Shown piece after piece: positions 16,416 through 20,768 of a DNA stretch of 20,768 bases (within the stretch, counting starts at the first letter, position 1; every line of letters begins with the position of its first letter). The notes below the pieces were generated by a model. It was not told the DNA's origin. It did not search any database and saw only the letters and a program-made list of their open reading frames with translations. This DNA comes from JAJVID01 sp035275345 (GTDB taxonomy: Bacteria > Acidobacteriota > Blastocatellia > RBC074). The DNA is taken from positions 1-20,768 of the forward strand of contig DATEMY010000492.1 of assembly GCA_035275345.1 (NCBI GenBank), written 5' to 3'. A program made the position numbers and the translations under genes.

Positions 16416-19400
16416 TTAGGAATTTTCTCCAATGTCTACGCGTCGGAAGAGGCTCGCGATCACGGCGGCCAGTTCGGCAGGCTCGACCGGCTTGGTGACG
16501 TGCATTTGAAAGCCGGCATTCAAGGCGCGCACCCGGTCTTCGACCCGTCCGTAGGCTGTAAGCGCCACCGCCGGGATGTGAAGGCCGCCCTCGCGCTCCC
16601 ACGCGCGCAACCGCCTCATCAAGACGTAGCCGTCTTCATCAGGCATTCCGATGTCGGTCACCATCACATCGGGCTGTTCCTGCGGCGGAGTCGTTGTAAT
16701 CATCTCATAGGCTTCGGCGGCGGAGCTGGCGGCGACAACCTCCGCGCCATATTGCGAGAGCACCATTCTGACCAAATCGCGCGCGTCATCCTCATCGTCA
16801 ACCACCAGCGCGCGCACGCCCGCGAGCATTGCTTCTTGCGTCAAACCTTGTACCGTAACGGCCCCTCCACCGGCTTCGCCGACAGGCGTGGCGATGGCGC
16901 GGACCGGCAGTAAAATCTTGAAAGTCGTTCCCCTGCCCTCGCCCTCGCTGATGGCCTCAATCGTCCCCCCGTGCAGTTCGACCAGGTACTTGACGAGCGC
17001 AAGGCCGAGGCCAAGTCCGCCGTACCTTCTCGCGCTCGACGTGTCAGCCTGGCGAAAGCGGTCAAAGACATAGGGCAGAAATTCAGCGGGGATACCTCTG
17101 CCCGTGTCGCTAACGGTAATGCATATGTGGGGGTCTATTCGCTCCAAACGCACCTGGACTTGGCCTCCTTGCGGCGTGAACTTGACCGCATTGGTGAGCA
17201 GGTTCCAGACTATCTGCTGCAGGCGGATAGGGTCACCAGTAATCTGGCCGACTTCGGGCGAGAGGTCGGTCAGGAGGGAGAGGCCTTTGGCGTTCGCCGC
17301 GGAATGGATTGTCTGAACAGCATCCTCAATTACCGCGACTAGGTCCGTCGGTCCGATGTCGAGCCGGAGCTTGCCGCTGATAATGCGGGCCGTGTCGAGC
17401 AGGTCATCGATCAGTTGGGCCTGCGCCTTTCCGCTCCGCTCGATGACCTCCGCCGCTTCCTTGGCCTTCTTAGCGTCCAACCCGCCGTGGCGCAACAAAA
17501 CCGCGTATCCGAGCATGGCGTTCAAGGGCGAGCGCAATTCATGCGAGACGACGGCGAGAAATTCGTCCTTGGAGCGGTTGGCCTCCTCGGCCTGACGTCG
17601 AGCCTGCCGCTCGCCTTCGTAGAGTCGCGCCTGCTCGAGCGCCAAAGCGATGCGGTCGGCGGCCAGTTGCAGCAACCGCACGTCGTCTTCGGTGAAGCGC
17701 CTGGTCTGTATCGTTTCGGCGTGAATCACGCCCATAAGCCGGCCCTCGACGATCAGCGGCGCGCCGATCAAAGAACGGACGTTTCGGCGCAGGGAGGGAT
17801 TGACCACCTCAATCGCCGAAAGGTCCTCCACGACGAGCGGGGCACGGCTCTCCGCTATGGAACCGGCGACGCCTCGTCCGACCGGAATATCCTGTCCGAT
17901 CTCCTCATCTCCCGATCCGATCATTGCGCGCACCACTAGCGACTGCCCGTCATCCGATAACAGGAGGATGGTGGCGGAGTCGGCTTCCAGCATTGTGCGA
18001 ATGTTCCTCAGCATCTCGCGCAGCAAATCGTCAAGGGACATGGACGAGAACGAGGCGTCGGTAACCAACTGCAGCCGCCGGATCTTCTCCGCCTTCTCTT
18101 CCGCCTCGGCGCGCGCCGCTTCCGCGCGGGCAAGCAGCATTTCACGCTCGGCTTCGGCCTGCTTACGGTCGTGAATGTCGGTCGAGGTTCCAATCCATCT
18201 GATCATCCGCCCCTCCTGGTCACGGATGGTGGTTGCGCGGCAAAGGTGCCAGCGATATTGGCCGTCTTTGCGTCGCATGCGGTACTCGACATCGAAAGGC
18301 TTGCCCGTTGTGACCGTCTCTAGCCAGTGCTGATATGCCTGCCCGCGATCATCGGGGTGAATCGTTTCCATCCAGGTTTCAGTGATGTCCCGCTGATCGG
18401 ATACGCCGGAGTACTCATACCACTGCCGGTTGGCGTAATCGGCCCTTCCTTCGGGGCCGCCTGTGTAGACAATCTGTGGCATAGCGTCGGCGAGTTGGCG
18501 GAGGCGCGATTCGCTCTCGCGCAAGGCTTGCTCAGCTCGCTTACGCTCAGTGATATCCATGATTCCGCCGATCACCCGCAGCGGGGCGCCTTGCTCGTCA
18601 TAAAAGATGTGACTATGAGTGTCAATCCACCGCGCCTCACCAGTATCGCCATGAATTATTCGATACTCACCATGCATATGTGGAAGTCTTTTTTCAAAAA
18701 CCTCCCGGAGGTTCGCCTCACTGATGGGAAGGTCTTCCGGGTGAACGCGGTTACGCCAGTCTTCATACGTGCCCCTGGTTTTGTCAGGGGGTAGGCCGAA
18801 CATAGATGTTAGTCTCTCTGTTAAGACCACTGAGTCGGCGCGGATGTCCCAATCAAAAGTCCCGATGTCGCCGGCCTCCAACGCCAAGCTCAGCCGCTCT
18901 TCGCTCACTTGCAGCGCTTCTTCGGCCTGCTTGCGTTCCGTGATGTCTTGAGCATTCGCGACCGATCGCAGCGGCCTCCCTTCGGCGTCGCGGACTACCG
19001 TCCAGTTGATCAGCACCCAGATGATCGAGCCGTCTTTTCGGACGTAACGCTTTTCAATGCTGTATTCGTCAGGGGCGCCGACGTAGGAGGACCTCAACTC
19101 GGCGGCGCTACGCTCGCGGTCATCGGGATGAGTCAGATCGTGGATAGTAAGATGGAGCAGTTCCTGCTCAGAGTAACGTGTTATCTGACAGAGTTTGCGG
19201 TTGACGCGGAGGTATCTGCCTTCGGGCGAGACTTTCGCCATGCCGATGGCTGACAGCTCGAACAACGAGCGGAACTCTTTCTCGCTCCAGCGCAGTTCCT
19301 CTTCCATCCGTCGGCGCTCGGTCACGTCGCGCTGCGTGGCGACGAAATACGTTACTTCGCCCCGTTCGTTGCGCACCGGACCGATGCTCCATTCAACGTA

Positions 19401-20204
19401 AAATTCCGAGCCGTCCTTGCGATAATTGATCGCTTCGCCGAAGAAGGTCCGTCCCTCTTCGCAGTTTTTACACAGGCGCTCGATCACGGCGAGATCGGTC
19501 TTCGGGCCTTGCAAGATGCGCGGCGACTTGCCGACCACGTCTTCGAACGCATAGCCGGTCATCTTAGTGAAGGCCGAGTTGACGTAGACGATTTGCGGAC
19601 CAGGCCAGTCCAGTTGCGACGTGGTGATGAAGACCGATTCACTACTCTGCTCGATCGCCGCCTTGAGCAATCTCAACTGCTCATCAGCGCGTTTGTGATC
19701 GACGCGCTCCGGGCGTGAGCCGGCGGCGCTCCCTATGGCGGCGGCGGCCTTGGCGACCTGTCGCGCCTCGTCGGCCGCCAAGCGCTCGGATTCGGCGCCG
19801 CGTCGCTGCCGCTCGGCTTTCCCAATCGCATAGCTCACGGCGCGGAGCAGCTCTTCACCCCTGGCGCGACTCTTTTCAAGGCAATCATGCGCTCCGCTCT
19901 TCATCGCCTCGACCGCCAGCCGCGCGTCTCCCTCGTCAATCAACATCACTATGCCGCAAGCCCTCGACTCGTCTCCGGCGGCAAGTTTCTTGAGCGCTTC
20001 CAACGCAGCAATGTCCGCCAGGTTTCGATCAATAATCACGCAATCCGGCATCCTCTCGCGACGCAATTCAAGCGCGCGGGCCCCATCTTCCGCCTCGATG
20101 ACGGCATATCGCGCCGACGGATCGCGCGTAAGGGTTTCGCGTATCGCGGCGAGATCTTCCTGCCCCGAGGCTGCGATCAGCACGGTAAATTGTCGTTCTT
20201 TCAT
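16416..20204 (-). CDS. Soluble hybrid sensor histidine kinase/response regulator: pseudo-receiver, four PAS, GAF, HisKA, HATPase, receiver
   Basis: 1262 residues from the ATG at 20204, chosen because purine-rich AGAGGTGGG precedes it and the first domain begins at once. In-frame ATG 20279 and TTG 20297 would add 25-31 unremarkable residues. In order: a receiver-like domain (about 5-130, D59 present but the acidic pair replaced by AS); PAS domains near 175-300, 300-425, 430-555 and 560-680, each ending in a DxTER- or DIHDRK-type linker; a short coiled coil; GAF (about 713-855); HisKA with phospho-acceptor H888 (VVSHELRSPLNAM); HATPase with NLLTNAVKF, DTGRGI and GLGLGLAL; and a C-terminal receiver (VVDDEDDARD, D1184 in VTDIGMPDEDGY, K1238 in HVTKP). 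No membrane segment is seen, so it senses cytoplasmic signals. No partner regulator is adjacent. The first PAS resembles a LOV domain (GKSPRILQG) but lacks the flavin-binding cysteine. Confidence 0.95.
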   Translation of the reverse strand: MKERQFTVLIAASGQEDLAAIRETLTRDPSARYAVIEAEDGARALELRRERMPDCVIIDRNLADIAALEALKKLAAGDESRACGIVMLIDEGDARLAVEAMKSGAHDCLEKSRARGEELLRAVSYAIGKAERQRRGAESERLAADEARQVAKAAAAIGSAAGSRPERVDHKRADEQLRLLKAAIEQSSESVFITTSQLDWPGPQIVYVNSAFTKMTGYAFEDVVGKSPRILQGPKTDLAVIERLCKNCEEGRTFFGEAINYRKDGSEFYVEWSIGPVRNERGEVTYFVATQRDVTERRRMEEELRWSEKEFRSLFELSAIGMAKVSPEGRYLRVNRKLCQITRYSEQELLHLTIHDLTHPDDRERSAAELRSSYVGAPDEYSIEKRYVRKDGSIIWVLINWTVVRDAEGRPLRSVANAQDITERKQAEEALQVSEERLSLALEAGDIGTFDWDIRADSVVLTERLTSMFGLPPDKTRGTYEDWRNRVHPEDLPISEANLREVFEKRLPHMHGEYRIIHGDTGEARWIDTHSHIFYDEQGAPLRVIGGIMDITERKRAEQALRESESRLRQLADAMPQIVYTGGPEGRADYANRQWYEYSGVSDQRDITETWMETIHPDDRGQAYQHWLETVTTGKPFDVEYRMRRKDGQYRWHLCRATTIRDQEGRMIRWIGTSTDIHDRKQAEAEREMLLARAEAARAEAEEKAEKIRRLQLVTDASFSSMSLDDLLREMLRNIRTMLEADSATILLLSDDGQSLVVRAMIGSGDEEIGQDIPVGRGVAGSIAESRAPLVVEDLSAIEVVNPSLRRNVRSLIGAPLIVEGRLMGVIHAETIQTRRFTEDDVRLLQLAADRIALALEQARLYEGERQARRQAEEANRSKDEFLAVVSHELRSPLNAMLGYAVLLRHGGLDAKKAKEAAEVIERSGKAQAQLIDDLLDTARIISGKLRLDIGPTDLVAVIEDAVQTIHSAANAKGLSLLTDLSPEVGQITGDPIRLQQIVWNLLTNAVKFTPQGGQVQVRLERIDPHICITVSDTGRGIPAEFLPYVFDRFRQADTSSARRYGGLGLGLALVKYLVELHGGTIEAISEGEGRGTTFKILLPVRAIATPVGEAGGGAVTVQGLTQEAMLAGVRALVVDDEDDARDLVRMVLSQYGAEVVAASSAAEAYEMITTTPPQEQPDVMVTDIGMPDEDGYVLMRRLRAWEREGGLHIPAVALTAYGRVEDRVRALNAGFQMHVTKPVEPAELAAVIASLFRRVDIGENS

Positions 20205-20339
20205 CCCACCTCTGGCGGCGTACAAATCGTCGCCTATCTTGCTTGCCAACCCGAGCCGCGCAGGGTTGATACAAGCCATACTCGTTAGGATAGGCAATCA
20301 TCACGCCAATTGACGACAGCCGTCTTCGGGACAATGGCA

Positions 20340-20530
20340 TTAAGTTAATCCCAGTCTTGAGTTGGACTCATAACAAAGCCCAACCACGGGGATCACCGGG
20401 ATCACGGGGATGAACTTGGTAAGAAGTCAAGCCGAACCTTTCTTCCATAGAACCTTTTCCATTTCTTTCCCCCGTGTTCCCCGTGTTCCCCGTGGTTCTT
20501 TTGCTCAACCCAAGACTGGGGTTAAGTTAA
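20340..20530. mobile_element. MITE-like element with 17-bp terminal inverted repeats and flanking 9-bp direct repeats
   Basis: TTAAGTTAA occurs at 20340-20348 and again at 20522-20530. Between them, TCCCAGTCTTGAGTTGG (20349-20365) is the inverted match, 14 of 17, of bases 20505-20521. Inside lie three 9-bp units of the CCACGGGGA/TCACGGGGA type (20384-20410) facing three inverted units (20469-20495), then a unique centre. No coding capacity is seen. The layout fits a non-autonomous element with a target duplication. However, TTAAGTTAA occurs a third time at 20675, which weakens the duplication reading. Confidence 0.6.
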
Positions 20531-20532
20531 CC

Positions 20533-20768
20533 CCTGGGAGCGCACGCGGCTTCGCGTGCTTGGCTTAGGCAATTGGCGCATCCTTCACAAGTCAACCCTG
20601 GGAGCGCACGCGGCCCCGCGTGCGGGAGTTGCGAAGGATGCTTCAATTGCCTAAGCCACGCACGCGGGGCCGGATTAAGTTAAGAAGATAATCCGCCCTG
20701 GGAGCGCACGCGGCCCCGCGTGCGGGAGTTGCGAAGGATGCTCCAATTGCCTGAGCCACGCACGCGGG
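20533..20768. repeat. Three copies of a GC-rich repeat with internal hairpin and a cassette in either orientation
   Basis: Copies begin CCTGGGAGCGCACGCGG at about 20533, 20597 and 20697; the last two are exactly 100 bp apart, and the third is cut by the window end. Each starts with a hairpin, GCACGCGG facing CCGCGTGC. Copies two and three then carry GAAGGATGCTTCAATTGCC followed by TAAGCC or a one-base variant, closed by an inverted CACGCACGCGGG. In the first copy the same cassette is reverse-complemented (GGCTTAGGCAATTGGCG, GCATCCTTC). Together with 20340-20530 this fills the 470 bases after the kinase gene; I see no gene there. Confidence 0.85.

Noticed and set aside
16416..20297. Longer kinase frame from TTG 20297
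   Set aside because: The extra 31 residues show no domain, and ATG 20204 has a purine-rich leader and directly starts the receiver-like domain. It cannot be excluded.

Overview
The window looks like chromosomal DNA from a GC-rich, Gram-negative soil- or sediment-type bacterium, most likely an Acidobacteriota member. That assignment is inferred from gene content: an Oar-like TonB-dependent receptor with an N-terminal carboxypeptidase-regulatory-like domain, two CRTAC1-type propeller proteins with ASPIC/UnbV tails, exported TPR proteins, and a large multi-PAS hybrid kinase. No rRNA, tRNA, CRISPR array, phage gene or transposase was seen.

Layout. 1-1815: a secreted propeller-like protein of unknown function whose canonical start codon lies downstream of its apparent signal peptide. 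1976-4324: a GH31 glycosidase with a twin-arginine-like N-terminus. 4490-16274: a run of six plus-strand genes ordered TPR protein, CRTAC1 protein, TonB-dependent receptor, TPR protein, CRTAC1 protein, HExxH metallopeptidase. The TPR-CRTAC1 pair therefore occurs twice, on either side of one receptor, and all six products carry export signals. I infer a cell-envelope system in which the receptor is the outer-membrane channel and the TPR and calcium-propeller proteins act around it. The substrate is unknown. 16416-20204 (minus): a soluble hybrid histidine kinase/response regulator, convergent with the block. 20298-20768: no gene, only repeats.

The most unusual structure is in the spacers. Six spacers hold a palindrome whose arms are short tandem arrays facing each other. 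Unit lengths are about 7, 8, 9 or 15 bp, and the unit sequences of the families look unrelated. One 15-bp array runs into the second CRTAC1 gene and encodes its basic N-terminus and part of its hydrophobic signal segment. At the right end, a 173-bp element with 17-bp inverted ends lies between 9-bp direct repeats. It is followed by three copies of a GC-rich repeat, one of which carries its internal cassette in the opposite orientation.

Family assignments are by eye from motifs; no database search was possible.
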